NCBI GenBank assembly: GCA_030526155.1
Contig: JAUNDI010000011.1
Span: 10,369-55,783 of the forward strand
Length of the DNA: 45,415 bases
Source of the DNA: Bacteroidia bacterium
Lineage (GTDB): Bacteria > Bacteroidota > Bacteroidia > Bacteroidales > Marinilabiliaceae
Reading direction: 5' to 3'
The position numbers and the translations under genes were made by a program. Positions 17,903-27,242 of this stretch are shown in pieces (the stretch's first letter is position 1; each line of letters starts with the position of its first letter). Below the pieces are notes generated by a model, which saw only the letters and a list, made by a program, of their open reading frames with translations, had not been told where the DNA came from and did not search any database.

Positions 17903-19636
17903 GTGAATTTTATTAGACTCATTACTCTTTGGATTGTGGTGTGCTATGCTGTTGGTGTTAGCGCATTGGAGTTCACTGAGAATAGGATATCATACGAAAC
18001 CATTGGGCGAGACACTGTTGTACAGATTGTAAAAGCCACTTGTTCGGGGGATGTTGTAATACCCGATATAGTATACCATAAAGAGCAGGCATATGTGGTA
18101 AAGTCGATAAAGGCTGGGGCTTTTTCTGAGAATCGTGGTATAAATTCTGTGATTATACAAGATGGGATTACTAAGATTGGCGATAAGGCCTTTAGTAATT
18201 GTAAAAGACTTACCTCGGTAACATTGCCACAGACCCTCACTGAACTTGGAAGAAATGCCTTTGCGGATTGTGGTAACTTGACATCTATTAGTCAGCTTGG
18301 GCAGATAAAAGTACTTAACAACTCTACATTTTGGAATTGTGCTAAGCTTACGGATATTGAACTGCCGGAGACTTTGGAGCGTATAGGTGATAAGGTGTTT
18401 TACAACTGCGCTACATTAAAGAGAATAAGCATACCTGACAAGGTGAGGCGACTAGGTACATTGGTATTTGCAGGATGTACGTTGCTTAATGATGTGACAT
18501 TGAGCAAGAACATAATAATTATGGCTTCACAATGCTTTGGCAGTTGTATGTCGCTCGAGACGATAGAGCTCCCTGATGGGATAACAACCCTTACAGAGAG
18601 TACCTTTCAAGATTGCACTAGTTTGAGGAGTGTAAAGCTACCTAAAGAGTTGACTAAGATAGAGCGCAGTGCTTTTCTGCGCTGTTCAGCATTGCCGGCT
18701 ATTGATATACCTGCAAAAGTAACAAGTTTAGGGGAGAAGGTATTTGATGAGTGCTCCTCGATGGAGAATATCAATGTAGAGGAGGGGAATAGTGTATATA
18801 GCAGTGATTTAGGGTTACTACTGGCATTAGGCGGTAAGAAACTAGTACGCTGTCCTGAAGGAAGGAGGGACATTTGTACAATACCCAATAGTGTGACAGA
18901 GTTAGCTCCAAAAGCCTTTGAGGGGTGTAGTGAGCTACAGCAGATATTGATGTCGGACAGACTATATACAATAGGAGAGCGTGCCTTTGCAGGATGCAGT
19001 TCGCTTAAGAGCGTGTCCCTCCCTGCTAGTTTGGAGTATTTGGGAGAAAAGGCCTTCTTTCAGTGTACTAGTTTAGAGGTGGTAACATTTGCAGACCCAG
19101 CATCAAATAGCTCTAATCCGTACTTCAAGACATACGGTCAGCAAGTAGGCTACGATAGTGGCAGATATTTAGGCAGTATACAGTCGTACACCTTTGCCGA
19201 GTGTGAGAAACTAAAAAGCATAGTAATACCTAGTTCGGTTAAGACAATAGTTGATGATGCCTTCTTTGGATGCCGCTCACTCGAAGAGATATACTGCAGA
19301 GCTATAGTTCCCCCTGTCATTTATAACTTGTCAAACAATTACTCTTCGCGCCACACCACGGTTATTGTTATGCCCCATACGGGTAATGCATATAAGAACG
19401 CCAGTGGGTGGAAGAGATATGATATAGAAGAGTTGATAAGTGAAGAGGAGTATTTGGCGGACAGAAAACGGCAGATAGAGCAGAAGCAACAGATGGAGGC
19501 TCAAGAGGCGGCCTATAAACAGATGACTCGAGAGCAGAAAAAACTATATCGCAACCAGCAGAAAAACGCTAAGGCTGCACATAAAGCCCGTCTAAAAGCC
19601 GAAAAGCAACGCCAACGCGACAGAGAGAAAAAATAA
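17903..19636 (+). CDS. Secreted BspA-type leucine-rich-repeat protein with basic coiled C-terminus
   Basis: 577 residues from GTG 17903, the only start that gives the signal peptide MNFIRLITLWIVVCYAVGVSA. Residues ~50-490 are about 14 BspA-type (TpLRR/LRR_5) repeats of the form I-xx-xAFxxCxxLxxVxLPxxLxxIGxxAF. Such proteins are often surface adhesins in Bacteroidales. The last ~65 residues are strikingly different: a Lys/Arg/Gln-rich helix (QIEQKQQMEAQEAAYKQ..., QRQRDREKK) with no T9SS sorting domain and no lipobox, so export beyond the periplasm is uncertain. The gene stands alone between a repeat-filled gap and kdsA. Confidence 0.88.
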   Translation: MNFIRLITLWIVVCYAVGVSALEFTENRISYETIGRDTVVQIVKATCSGDVVIPDIVYHKEQAYVVKSIKAGAFSENRGINSVIIQDGITKIGDKAFSNCKRLTSVTLPQTLTELGRNAFADCGNLTSISQLGQIKVLNNSTFWNCAKLTDIELPETLERIGDKVFYNCATLKRISIPDKVRRLGTLVFAGCTLLNDVTLSKNIIIMASQCFGSCMSLETIELPDGITTLTESTFQDCTSLRSVKLPKELTKIERSAFLRCSALPAIDIPAKVTSLGEKVFDECSSMENINVEEGNSVYSSDLGLLLALGGKKLVRCPEGRRDICTIPNSVTELAPKAFEGCSELQQILMSDRLYTIGERAFAGCSSLKSVSLPASLEYLGEKAFFQCTSLEVVTFADPASNSSNPYFKTYGQQVGYDSGRYLGSIQSYTFAECEKLKSIVIPSSVKTIVDDAFFGCRSLEEIYCRAIVPPVIYNLSNNYSSRHTTVIVMPHTGNAYKNASGWKRYDIEELISEEEYLADRKRQIEQKQQMEAQEAAYKQMTREQKKLYRNQQKNAKAAHKARLKAEKQRQRDREKK

Positions 19637-19669
19637 TCACTACATTTGTAACATAAAGATATATCTGAT

Positions 19670-20488
19670 ATGAACAATATAATAAAGACTATACCACGTC
19701 TGCACAATGCAGAGACAGATCTATTTTTTGTAATGGCAGGTCCTTGTGTGATAGAGGGAGAAGATATGGCATTACGTATTGCGGAGCATTTGGTAAAGAG
19801 TTGCGATAAGTTGGGATTGCCTCTTATTTTCAAGGGTTCGTACCGCAAGGCAAATCGTTCGCGTATTGACTCATTTTCTGGCATTGGAGACGAGAAGGCG
19901 CTTAAGATACTCAAGAAGGTATCAGATACATTTGATGTCCCTACGGTTACAGACTTCCATAGTGCAGACGAGGCACAGATGGCAGCAGAGTATGTAGATG
20001 TGCTACAAGTGCCAGCATTTTTGTGTAGACAGACAGATATTTTGGTAGCGGCGGCAAAGACAGGTAAGGTAGTAAATATTAAGAAGGGACAATTCTTGGC
20101 ACCAGAATCTATGTGCCATGCAGTACAAAAAGTAAAAGATTCTGGCAATGACAAGGTGTTATTAACAGATCGTGGCACGATGTTTGGATACTATGACCTT
20201 GTGGTTGATTATCGTGGCATACCAGTAATGCAACAACAGGCGCCTGTAGTACTTGATATAACACATTCGCTACAACAGCCAAACCAGTCGTCTGGAGTTA
20301 CAGGAGGAAAGCCTGCGCTTATAGAGACAGTTGCACGTGCTGGAGTAGCTGTAGGGGTAGATGGTCTATTTTTGGAGACACATTTTGACCCTAAGAATGC
20401 GAAGTCAGATGGTGCAAATATGTTACAACTCGACCTATTTGAGGGGCTCATGGAGCGTCTAATTCGCATTAAGAGAGCCATACAATAA
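19670..20488 (+). CDS. kdsA: 3-deoxy-8-phosphooctulonate synthase (KDO8P synthase)
   Basis: This 272-residue cytosolic enzyme condenses PEP with arabinose-5-phosphate to KDO-8-P, the precursor of the lipid A-linked KDO. Family motifs are present: AGPCVIEGEDMAL, FKGSYRKANRS, DFHSADEA, LTDRGTMFGY, and LETHFDPKNAKSDG near the end. Cys26 in GPCVIE is the residue that marks the metal-dependent class; the metal-independent E. coli type has Asn there. A weak -7-like TACATTTG lies at 19641-19648. surE follows 23 nt later, so kdsA-surE-membrane protein-lpxB look like one envelope operon. Confidence 0.97.
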   Translation: MNNIIKTIPRLHNAETDLFFVMAGPCVIEGEDMALRIAEHLVKSCDKLGLPLIFKGSYRKANRSRIDSFSGIGDEKALKILKKVSDTFDVPTVTDFHSADEAQMAAEYVDVLQVPAFLCRQTDILVAAAKTGKVVNIKKGQFLAPESMCHAVQKVKDSGNDKVLLTDRGTMFGYYDLVVDYRGIPVMQQQAPVVLDITHSLQQPNQSSGVTGGKPALIETVARAGVAVGVDGLFLETHFDPKNAKSDGANMLQLDLFEGLMERLIRIKRAIQ

Positions 20489-20511
20489 CAAAACTATATA
20501 GAGACACATAT

Positions 20512-21270
20512 ATGAGATTCTTAATCACTAACGACGATGGCTATCTAAGCCAAGGTATCCGAGTATTAGCCGAAGAGGCAAAGAGATATGGAGAGGTAAT
20601 AATCGTGGCACCTGAGACAGGACAATCAGGTAAGAGTCATGCCATCACCGTATGTGAGCCATTGAAACATACTCTTCATGAGGATTATGGATTGGAGGGC
20701 GTAGAGGTATGGAGTGTAAGAGGGACGCCAGTTGACTGTATTAAGTTGGGAATATATAAGATTCTTGATGGAAGGCGTCCTGACTTTGTGCTATCGGGTA
20801 TTAACCATGGAGGTAACTACTCGTCGTCTGTTCACTATTCGGGAACATTAGGAGCGGTGAGAGAGGCGGCCTTACTAGGTATACGAGGCATAGGATTCTC
20901 ATATATGGATTATGATCCTAAAGCTAATATGGATTCGACAAGAGAGGTAGTGGCGCGACTACTTCCTAGGCTTATCAATTTCAATTGGCCTACATCTACG
21001 TATATGAATGTGAATATACCATCGGGCAAGAATATGGGTATGCATGTTTGTAGGGTAGGTCAGGGACATTGGATAGAGAAGCCACACAATGTTACAGATC
21101 CATATGAGCAGACCTATTCGTGGTTAGAAGGAGAGTTTGTAGATGATGACCATGAAGGGACAGATACAGATTATCATTGGCTAAAGAAAGGCTATACTAC
21201 TATTTCGCCATGTAAATTGGATGTTACGGATTATGATGTAATATCGCAGTTTAAGAGTATAGACCTATAG
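20512..21270 (+). CDS. surE: 5'/3'-nucleotidase SurE
   Basis: This 252-residue metal-dependent phosphatase acts on nucleoside 5'- and 3'-monophosphates. The N-terminal signature MRFLITNDDGY carries the metal ligands D8-D9. It is followed by VAPETGQSGKSHAITV with the conserved Ser, GTPVDCIKLG, SGINHGGN with the metal-binding Asn, and YSGTVGAVREA-like YSGTLGAVREA. Length is typical. It sits inside the kdsA-lpxB run and ends 18 nt before the small membrane protein. Confidence 0.96.
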   Translation: MRFLITNDDGYLSQGIRVLAEEAKRYGEVIIVAPETGQSGKSHAITVCEPLKHTLHEDYGLEGVEVWSVRGTPVDCIKLGIYKILDGRRPDFVLSGINHGGNYSSSVHYSGTLGAVREAALLGIRGIGFSYMDYDPKANMDSTREVVARLLPRLINFNWPTSTYMNVNIPSGKNMGMHVCRVGQGHWIEKPHNVTDPYEQTYSWLEGEFVDDDHEGTDTDYHWLKKGYTTISPCKLDVTDYDVISQFKSIDL

Positions 21271-21288
21271 TATATTTGATAACATATT

Positions 21289-21576
21289 ATGAACAAGCGA
21301 TATATTGGAGTAATATTAGGTCTTATTTTACCACTGCTAACAATGTGGGCGCTATATGAGTTTTCGTATGGTGGGGATAGACCTGTATCTGAGTTTATCG
21401 AGAGTTTGATAAGGCTACAGAGCATGTCGACCATGATGGCTATAGCCTGTTTGTCGAACTTAGCCATATTTACAATATTTGCTTATACAGACAAATATGA
21501 GGTATCGCGAGGTATGATACTATCTACCATACTTTGGGCTTTCGCCATAGTTGTTATTAAATTCTTTGTACAGTAG
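21289..21576 (+). CDS. Small three-helix membrane protein between surE and lpxB
   Basis: 95 residues with three hydrophobic spans: about 4-22 (IGVILGLILPLLTMWAL), 45-63 (MAIACLSNLAIFTIFAY), and 73-93 (ILSTILWAFAIVVIKFF). A short charged loop (GGDRPVSEFIESLIRLQ) follows the first span. No known domain recognised. The stop is directly abutted by the lpxB ATG with no gap, so the two are probably co-translated. A role in lipid A synthesis is suggested only by position. Confidence 0.75.
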   Translation: MNKRYIGVILGLILPLLTMWALYEFSYGGDRPVSEFIESLIRLQSMSTMMAIACLSNLAIFTIFAYTDKYEVSRGMILSTILWAFAIVVIKFFVQ

Positions 21577-22710
21577 ATGAAGTACTATATTATAGCAGGC
21601 GAGCCATCGGGTGACCTTCATGGGTCTAACCTTATGAAGGGGATATTGTCTAAAGACCAAGAGGCAGATATTCGCTTTTGGGGAGGAGACCTCATGTCGG
21701 CCGTAGGAGGAACTATGGTTAGGCATTATAAAGATACTGCTGTAATGGGAGTATGGGATGTATTGACACATCTAGGCAAGATACGACAGAATTTCAAGGT
21801 ATGTAGGAGGGACCTATTAGAGAATAGACCTGATGTACTAATCTTGATAGACTATCCAGGCTTTAATCTTCCCATGGCGGAATTTGCCCATAAGCATGGC
21901 ATTAAGGTATATTACTATATAGCACCTAAGACTTGGGCTTCTAAGGAGTATAGGGTGAAGACTATTCGCAAGGTAGTAGATAGGCTTTATACTATATTTC
22001 CATTTGAGACATCGTATTTCAAGAAGTTTGGCATTGATGTTCAGTTTAGTGGCAACCCATGTATGGATGCTATATCAGAGAGGCATCATGCGGATGAGAG
22101 TAGAGAAGAGTTTTGCAATCGTGTAGGGCTAGAGCTTGATAAGCCTATTGTAGCTCTTTTGGCAGGAAGTAGGCAAGGAGAATTGAAGTATAATCTACCG
22201 GCAATGCTAAAGGAGGCTGATAAGCACAAAGATTGTCAGTTTGTCATAGCTGGAGCTCCATCATTCACTGAGAGAGATTACGAGAAGTATATAGCGGGGC
22301 ATGATGTGAAGATAGTGTTTAATGAGACATATCAGTTAGTGCGACATGCTCGTTGTGCTATTGTGACATCGGGAACGGCTACACTTGAGACAGCCCTATT
22401 GAACTGTCCGCAGATAGTACTATACCTTATGTGGGGAGGACGATTTGCGGATTTTATGGCAAAGAGAGTGTTTATAAAGGTACCATATATAAGTTTAGTT
22501 AACCTCAATCTCAATAGGACTGCTGTAGAAGAGCTATTCCAATGTGCTTATACAGAAGAGAAGATGCATGACCTACTCAATGATCTTATAGCTGATACAC
22601 CATACCGAGAGAAGATGTTGAACGACTATGCAGAGCTACAAGAGGTAATAGGTGGACCAGGGTGTTCGTATAGAGCGGCAGAAGATATGGTAGAGGCACT
22701 CAAGAGATAA
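21577..22710 (+). CDS. lpxB: Lipid-A-disaccharide synthase
   Basis: This 377-residue GT19 glycosyltransferase joins UDP-diacylglucosamine and lipid X at the inner membrane face to form the lipid A disaccharide. Signatures: MKYYIIAGEPSGDLHGSNLM at the N-terminus, DYPGFNLPMAEFAHKHGIKVYYYIAPKTWA, FPFETSYFKKFGIDVQFSGNP, LLAGSRQGELKYNLP, and the donor-site region TSGTATLETALLNCPQIVLY. Length is as expected. It begins immediately after the small membrane gene and ends the kdsA-lpxB cluster. Confidence 0.97.
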   Translation: MKYYIIAGEPSGDLHGSNLMKGILSKDQEADIRFWGGDLMSAVGGTMVRHYKDTAVMGVWDVLTHLGKIRQNFKVCRRDLLENRPDVLILIDYPGFNLPMAEFAHKHGIKVYYYIAPKTWASKEYRVKTIRKVVDRLYTIFPFETSYFKKFGIDVQFSGNPCMDAISERHHADESREEFCNRVGLELDKPIVALLAGSRQGELKYNLPAMLKEADKHKDCQFVIAGAPSFTERDYEKYIAGHDVKIVFNETYQLVRHARCAIVTSGTATLETALLNCPQIVLYLMWGGRFADFMAKRVFIKVPYISLVNLNLNRTAVEELFQCAYTEEKMHDLLNDLIADTPYREKMLNDYAELQEVIGGPGCSYRAAEDMVEALKR

Positions 22711-22753
22711 TAGACAGAAAACACAATATTATAAACAATCAATTCAAAACAAA

Positions 22754-23608
22754 ATGGTAAAGATTAAATTAAACATCGCGTTATTAGCTCTTTTGCTAAT
22801 TAGCACATTCAATTTGAACGCAACGACCACCAAACAAGATGGTAACACTGCAACAATTGAAGGTACAGTATCACTCATTAACGATATTCATATCGTTGGT
22901 AACTATGATGCGAAATTTGTCCCTGGCGATAAGTTTAGCTACAAGGCAACATGTGAGAGTCAGTATATTGAAGACTTGATTATCAATGTTGAGGGGGATA
23001 AACTTAAGGCGTACATTAAGCAGCTAAGTAAGAAGGAGAATTTTACACCTACATTGGTAATTACCTATCCTGCTAATTATGCTTTTCAAGAGCTTGAGTT
23101 TAATATTAGCGCTGGAGCTAAGCTTGATGTAGGAGAGGTATCGGCCAAGGAGCTAGATATAGATATTGCGGCTGGAGCTAATCTTACGGCAACCTCACTA
23201 AAGTCGGATAAGGCAGATGTTAATATTAATGCTGGAGCTACTATTTCGGTAGGACAGGTTAAGTCGGAGCTTGTTGAGGTAGACTATACAAGCGGTAGTG
23301 GTATAGACATTAGGAATATAGAGGCTACCACACTTGAGGTAGATGGTAACTCTGGTGCTAGTGGTGTAATAACTGGCAATGTAAAGAAGGCAAATATTGG
23401 CCTCTCAAGCGCTGCTACTATTGAGGCACAGAAGCTTACTGCAGAGAAGGCAGAGCTAAAGGCTAGTTCTGGTGCTGGTATTAACTTCGGTACAGTAGAG
23501 AAGAATGTCAATGCCAAGGCTACAACAGGAGGAAATATATCGTACTCAGGAGACCCTTCGATAAAGATTATCAAGAGCACAACTGGCGGTTCGATTCGTG
23601 CTAATTAA
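22754..23608 (+). CDS. DUF2807 (GIN-type) adhesin-like exported protein
   Basis: 284 residues with a signal peptide (IKLNIALLALLLISTFNLNA). The rest is a right-handed beta-helix-like array of short strands with repeating SAGAxLDVGEVSAKELDIDIAAGANLTAT-type turns, alternating small residues and aliphatics. This is typical of the putative auto-transporter adhesin head domain family (DUF2807). There is no lipobox or sorting domain. It lies 43 nt after lpxB with an A-rich leader. Its stop (23606-23608) overlaps the stop of the convergent deacetylase, so its terminator lies within that gene. Confidence 0.88.
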   Translation: MVKIKLNIALLALLLISTFNLNATTTKQDGNTATIEGTVSLINDIHIVGNYDAKFVPGDKFSYKATCESQYIEDLIINVEGDKLKAYIKQLSKKENFTPTLVITYPANYAFQELEFNISAGAKLDVGEVSAKELDIDIAAGANLTATSLKSDKADVNINAGATISVGQVKSELVEVDYTSGSGIDIRNIEATTLEVDGNSGASGVITGNVKKANIGLSSAATIEAQKLTAEKAELKASSGAGINFGTVEKNVNAKATTGGNISYSGDPSIKIIKSTTGGSIRAN

Positions 23609-24789
23609 TTATGGTATAATAGAGTAATAGGCATATCATATTTTTTTGAGAGAGAGTCATACAAAGTGATTCTCTCTTTTTTTTGCTCGGGTGTCAGACC
23701 TTCGTATTGCTCCATTGTGGTATCCATAACGATTAGAGGTTGTTCTAGCAAACTCATAGCCCTACCAGTACGGAAGTCGTACGGATGGTATAGACAGCCA
23801 GTACCACATCTAAAGCCGGTACGATCGGCAAAGCCCAAGGAGGAGTCGGTATTCATATTATTATCCTCCCATATCTCCAAGGTACGTGGGACGAAGACTC
23901 TCAGGTAGTGCTGACGGCCTACTGTTAGTTGTCGCTTTACCCTATGCTCGACCTTTTCACGTTCTCTTTTCCATTCTGCTTCGTCGTCTGAGGTGTGATA
24001 GCCGGGGTGATACCCTAATAGATGACCTCTACTAGTTATTTTATTTAGCATTCTTGAAAAGGCACTCTTCTTGAGGTAGTTTTTTGAGATAGGTTTGTTT
24101 GGGTCGTAATGGGTAGCCATAATATTGAACATGCCCTTTTGGTTGCGGCTTTCGCTCATATTCATTAACGATTCAAAAGTATCATGCTCGTCGTGCCAAA
24201 GGTTTTGTATGCGCTTTATGGCAGAAATAATGTCGTGCCTTTTTAGTATATCGCCTAGCATGCCCTTAATGATAGGCTCATATGTTAGGATATCTACGTC
24301 GTGGGTATATAGGAATTTTGCCCCTTGTCTTTTTACGGGGAGGTTGACACCTTTGGAGGTGAAGATATTTACTATCAACTCGGCATATTCGTTGACCATA
24401 GGTCTATCTATAAAACCCATTTGGCATGCTAGAGAAGATGAAGCCATGAATCTTCCATGCTTATCGAAACAATCTGCGTTAGCATCTACCTCCTCTACTC
24501 TTGATAGGAGATAGAATGCAGACATAGCGATATCTATTGAGTTATTATTACCATATATAGATACGATATTTTGCTCGGGCGCCCATTCGTGGTTTACCCA
24601 TTGAGGGGAGAAGTTATTGTAGATTGGGAATGTAACACATTCGCCATTGTATTCTAAAGTGTACTCGGACGTATTGTTACCAGAGAAGATATACTCTAGC
24701 TCTAGACCTAATATTGAGACTAATATTTGCTCTAGTCCGTATATCCTTTTGTTGTCCTCCTTAGCTATGTGTATTACTATTTTCCCCAT
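23605..24789 (-). CDS. Polysaccharide deacetylase family protein with N-terminal DUF7033-type region
   Basis: 394 residues. The N-terminal ~130 residues look like the alpha/beta domain that precedes some Bacteroidales deacetylases. The catalytic part begins at YTHDVDILTYEP (residues 161-172), where H163-D164-x-D166 replaces the classical NodB TFDD. The HPGYH motif (261-265) supplies the metal histidines. The family removes acetyl groups from cell-surface polysaccharide. It lies directly after the glycosyltransferase stop with no gap, so the pair forms a two-gene operon for a surface glycan. Its 3' end carries a plus-strand terminator for the convergent gene. Confidence 0.85.
   Translation of the reverse strand: MGKIVIHIAKEDNKRIYGLEQILVSILGLELEYIFSGNNTSEYTLEYNGECVTFPIYNNFSPQWVNHEWAPEQNIVSIYGNNNSIDIAMSAFYLLSRVEEVDANADCFDKHGRFMASSSLACQMGFIDRPMVNEYAELIVNIFTSKGVNLPVKRQGAKFLYTHDVDILTYEPIIKGMLGDILKRHDIISAIKRIQNLWHDEHDTFESLMNMSESRNQKGMFNIMATHYDPNKPISKNYLKKSAFSRMLNKITSRGHLLGYHPGYHTSDDEAEWKREREKVEHRVKRQLTVGRQHYLRVFVPRTLEIWEDNNMNTDSSLGFADRTGFRCGTGCLYHPYDFRTGRAMSLLEQPLIVMDTTMEQYEGLTPEQKKERITLYDSLSKKYDMPITLLYHN
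23649..23684 (+). terminator. Rho-independent terminator for the DUF2807 gene, inside the deacetylase CDS
   Basis: AGAGAGAGTCA (23649-23659) pairs with TGATTCTCTCT (23667-23677) around a 7-nt loop and is followed by a T8 run to 23684. It lies about 40 nt after the plus-strand stop. On the minus strand the same bases code for the KKERITLYDSLSKK part of the deacetylase. Confidence 0.8.
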
Positions 24790-25986
24790 TTATTTACTTA
24801 TTATGTTGGTCATCAATTTCTCGAACTGCTTTGCTTGAGACATGCGGGAGAAATTCATTATCGTTTCGGCATTTGGTCTGATGGCTAGTTTTTCGTCTAC
24901 TAATAGTTCTAGGGTATGCATGATGCTATTCTTATCCCTTAATACGAAGCCGGTGCCGGTATCTAGGAGAGCCTTTTCGAGTTGGCTATCTGGGTTAGGC
25001 AGACATATTATGGGTCTATTCATAGCCATATATTCGAAAGACTTGGTAAGCATTACACCCTTGTTGCCATGGTTAGATAGAATTAGTAGGGCGGAACTAT
25101 CTCTGAGAATGCTAGGCACCATGTCTGATTTTACCCAGTTGTTGCATTGTACTACATCTTGCAGAGTGTATTTTTCTATTAAAGGCTTTAGGGCAGAGAT
25201 GCTATTTGAGTCGGTATATATGATTACCTCTAGTCTATTTCTTTTTGCCTTAGGCAATTCGGATATAGCTTCAAAGAGCAATATAGGGGAGTGGGCAGAT
25301 ATATCCCCTTTAGGAGTAGCAATGGTACCTGTATATACTATTCTTATCTTTTCGCCCACCCATGGCAATTGAGCAGAGAAACGCTGTTCGTCGAACCCAT
25401 TCATTATTAAGGTACAGTTGCTATTCCATTGAGATAGGTATTGGCAATGCCAACTAGAGACGCTAACTACGGCATTAGCTTTAGCGATTATCCTATTTCG
25501 TATTTTCTTTTGGAAGTGGCGTAGTATACCCGCCATACCCTTACGAGGGTAGAACGTCTCATCTTGTTCGTATATGTCTCTGAAGTCCAATATAGTTGGA
25601 ATACCCTCATCCTTTAGTCTTTCAGCCACTAAGAGAGGGTAGAAAGATGAGGTGCTACACAATAGACAATCGATATCATGGTGGGCGAGAATATCCTTGC
25701 ACATTTTGTAGTATAGAGTATCAGTGGTAGTCCACATTGGGCGCAAGGCGGTACAGGTTCCCCTAAGTATGGAAATAAGGGTATTTAGGTGAGAGGTATT
25801 GGTAGATTTAACCTCGCATACCCTATCTGCATAGCCTTGAAGGAAGTCGAAAGAGTTGAAATCTCTATGATGAGTAATGGCTACGACATATACCTTATGT
25901 CCCAGAAGTTTAAGGTTACGCGTAAGGTAGCCCATACGGGGAGCAAAAGAGGGAGGGAAATGGTCGGCCAAGAGTAATATATTCAT
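24790..25986 (-). CDS. Glycosyltransferase family 4 protein
   Basis: 398 residues with the two Rossmann-like halves of GT-B enzymes. The N-terminal MNILLLADHFPPSFAPRMGYLTRNLKLLGHKVYVV is the WbuB-like opening with the glycine-rich acceptor loop region. The C-terminal half has VYTGTIATPKGD, the segment SSALLILSNHG, and KSFEYMAMNRPIICLP in the nucleotide-sugar site, where the E-x7-E is only partly kept. It is cytosolic and transfers a sugar onto a growing surface glycan; donor and acceptor are unknown. It is the first gene of the minus-strand pair with the deacetylase and is divergent from the nitroreductase. Confidence 0.88.
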   Translation of the reverse strand: MNILLLADHFPPSFAPRMGYLTRNLKLLGHKVYVVAITHHRDFNSFDFLQGYADRVCEVKSTNTSHLNTLISILRGTCTALRPMWTTTDTLYYKMCKDILAHHDIDCLLCSTSSFYPLLVAERLKDEGIPTILDFRDIYEQDETFYPRKGMAGILRHFQKKIRNRIIAKANAVVSVSSWHCQYLSQWNSNCTLIMNGFDEQRFSAQLPWVGEKIRIVYTGTIATPKGDISAHSPILLFEAISELPKAKRNRLEVIIYTDSNSISALKPLIEKYTLQDVVQCNNWVKSDMVPSILRDSSALLILSNHGNKGVMLTKSFEYMAMNRPIICLPNPDSQLEKALLDTGTGFVLRDKNSIMHTLELLVDEKLAIRPNAETIMNFSRMSQAKQFEKLMTNIISK

Positions 25987-26007
25987 ACCACTAAATTAAT
26001 ACGCCAA

Positions 26008-26061
26008 CAAAGGTAAAAATATTTATTGTGCTAAAGAATTACACTAAACTATATAACTTTG
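26008..26061. promoter_or_regulatory. Divergent promoter region, glycosyltransferase / nitroreductase
   Basis: On minus, TACCTTTG (26008-26015) serves the glycosyltransferase. On plus, TAACTTTG (26054-26061) lies 25 nt before the nitroreductase ATG. Both match the TAnnTTTG -7 element. Neither has a convincing -33 element at the usual distance. Confidence 0.5.
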
Positions 26062-26085
26062 CGGGCGAAAGAAATAATCAAACTA

Positions 26086-26826
26086 ATGCAGACAATTTTC
26101 AATCATAGAAGTATACGCAAGTACCAAGATAAGGCTATTCCAGCTGATGTACTACGACGTATTATTGAGGCGGCCAATAGAGCTAGCAATACAGGTAATA
26201 TGCAACTAGTTAGTATTGTCGCTACTACTAATAGTGATATTAAGCAAGCATTAGCGCCTGCACACTTTAACCAGAAGATGATAACAGAGGCACCAGTGGT
26301 ACTAACTATATGTGCTGATGTAAATCGTATGAATAGGTGGTGTGACTTGCGAAATGCCAAGCATGGCTTTATGAATATGCAGACCCTCTATACAGCTACT
26401 CTAGATGCTACTATAGCGGCGCAGAATGCAGCTTTGGAGGCAGAACATTTAGGGCTTGGCATTTGTTATCTTGGCACTACGACATATAATGCGCGTCAGA
26501 TTGTTGAGGTACTTAATCTTCCTAAAGGTGTGATACCTGTAACGACTATTACTATTGGTTATCCTGCAGATATGCCTTCGTTGACAGAGCGTTTGCCTAT
26601 TGAGGCGATATTACATATGGAGCGTTATGAGGATTATACAGATGAGAAGATAGATGCGCTATATGCAGAGAGAGAGTCGTTGGAGAGCAATATTAACTTC
26701 TGCAAAGAGAATAACAAAGAGAATTTAGCGCAAGTATTTGCTGAGGTTCGTTATACCAAAGAGGGAAATGAGCACTTCTCTGACGAGTTGATGGATGTAT
26801 TGAAGCTACAAGGTTTCCTCAAATAG
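26086..26826 (+). CDS. Nitroreductase family FMN oxidoreductase
   Basis: 246 residues from ATG 26086. The upstream in-frame TTG 26059 overlaps the -7 promoter box, so it is unlikely to be the start. The N-terminus MQTIFNHRSIRKYQDKAIP has the FMN phosphate-binding HRSIRKY motif. NRASNTGNMQLVSIVATT is the usual substrate/FMN segment, and LGICYLGTTTYNARQIVEVLNLPKGVIPVTTITIGYP the flavin-binding C-terminal region. It reduces nitro or quinone compounds with NAD(P)H; the physiological substrate is not evident. Its 3' end overlaps the convergent RDD gene by 21 nt. Confidence 0.93.
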   Translation: MQTIFNHRSIRKYQDKAIPADVLRRIIEAANRASNTGNMQLVSIVATTNSDIKQALAPAHFNQKMITEAPVVLTICADVNRMNRWCDLRNAKHGFMNMQTLYTATLDATIAAQNAALEAEHLGLGICYLGTTTYNARQIVEVLNLPKGVIPVTTITIGYPADMPSLTERLPIEAILHMERYEDYTDEKIDALYAERESLESNINFCKENNKENLAQVFAEVRYTKEGNEHFSDELMDVLKLQGFLK

Positions 26827-27219
26827 GGCTACATCAGTCTCTATCCAGGTATCTATAAGACGCTTACCCGTTGATAGGAGGAAATAGATATCTACGATAT
26901 TGAGAAACGGGATAAGGATAAAAATATTACGCACCACCGCCTTAAACATCATTAGTTTAGACAGTGGTGCGTTGTCTTGTGTATTTACCACACGCATGTG
27001 GTAAACAGCCTTTCCGAAAGAGGTATGACCATTTAGGGGGACGATATCCTTGATGAGGAAGTATACACCACTCAGTACGATACCGACTACAGGTATTACG
27101 GTAAAGGCTACCATAACGAACACATCTACCACGAACGCGAAGAATCTCTCGATTATTGGCGATGATATTGCGTTTTGCAATAACTCATAAAGATGCATTA
27201 GAAGGTCGTCCTTAGCCAT
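26806..27219 (-). CDS. RDD family membrane protein
   Basis: 137 residues. ERFFAFVVDVFVMVAFTVIP holds the Arg and Asp of the RDD motif within the first membrane span (~24-45). A second span (~42-58) and a third (~95-117, VVRNIFILIPFLNIVDIYFLLST) follow, with TSFGKAVYHMRVVN between. Function is not established for most members; some are Na+/H+ related. It lies 23 nt downstream of der and is probably co-transcribed with it. Confidence 0.85.
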   Translation of the reverse strand: MAKDDLLMHLYELLQNAISSPIIERFFAFVVDVFVMVAFTVIPVVGIVLSGVYFLIKDIVPLNGHTSFGKAVYHMRVVNTQDNAPLSKLMMFKAVVRNIFILIPFLNIVDIYFLLSTGKRLIDTWIETDVALFEETL

Positions 27220-27242
27220 AACACATAATCCCTAAGAGAGTA

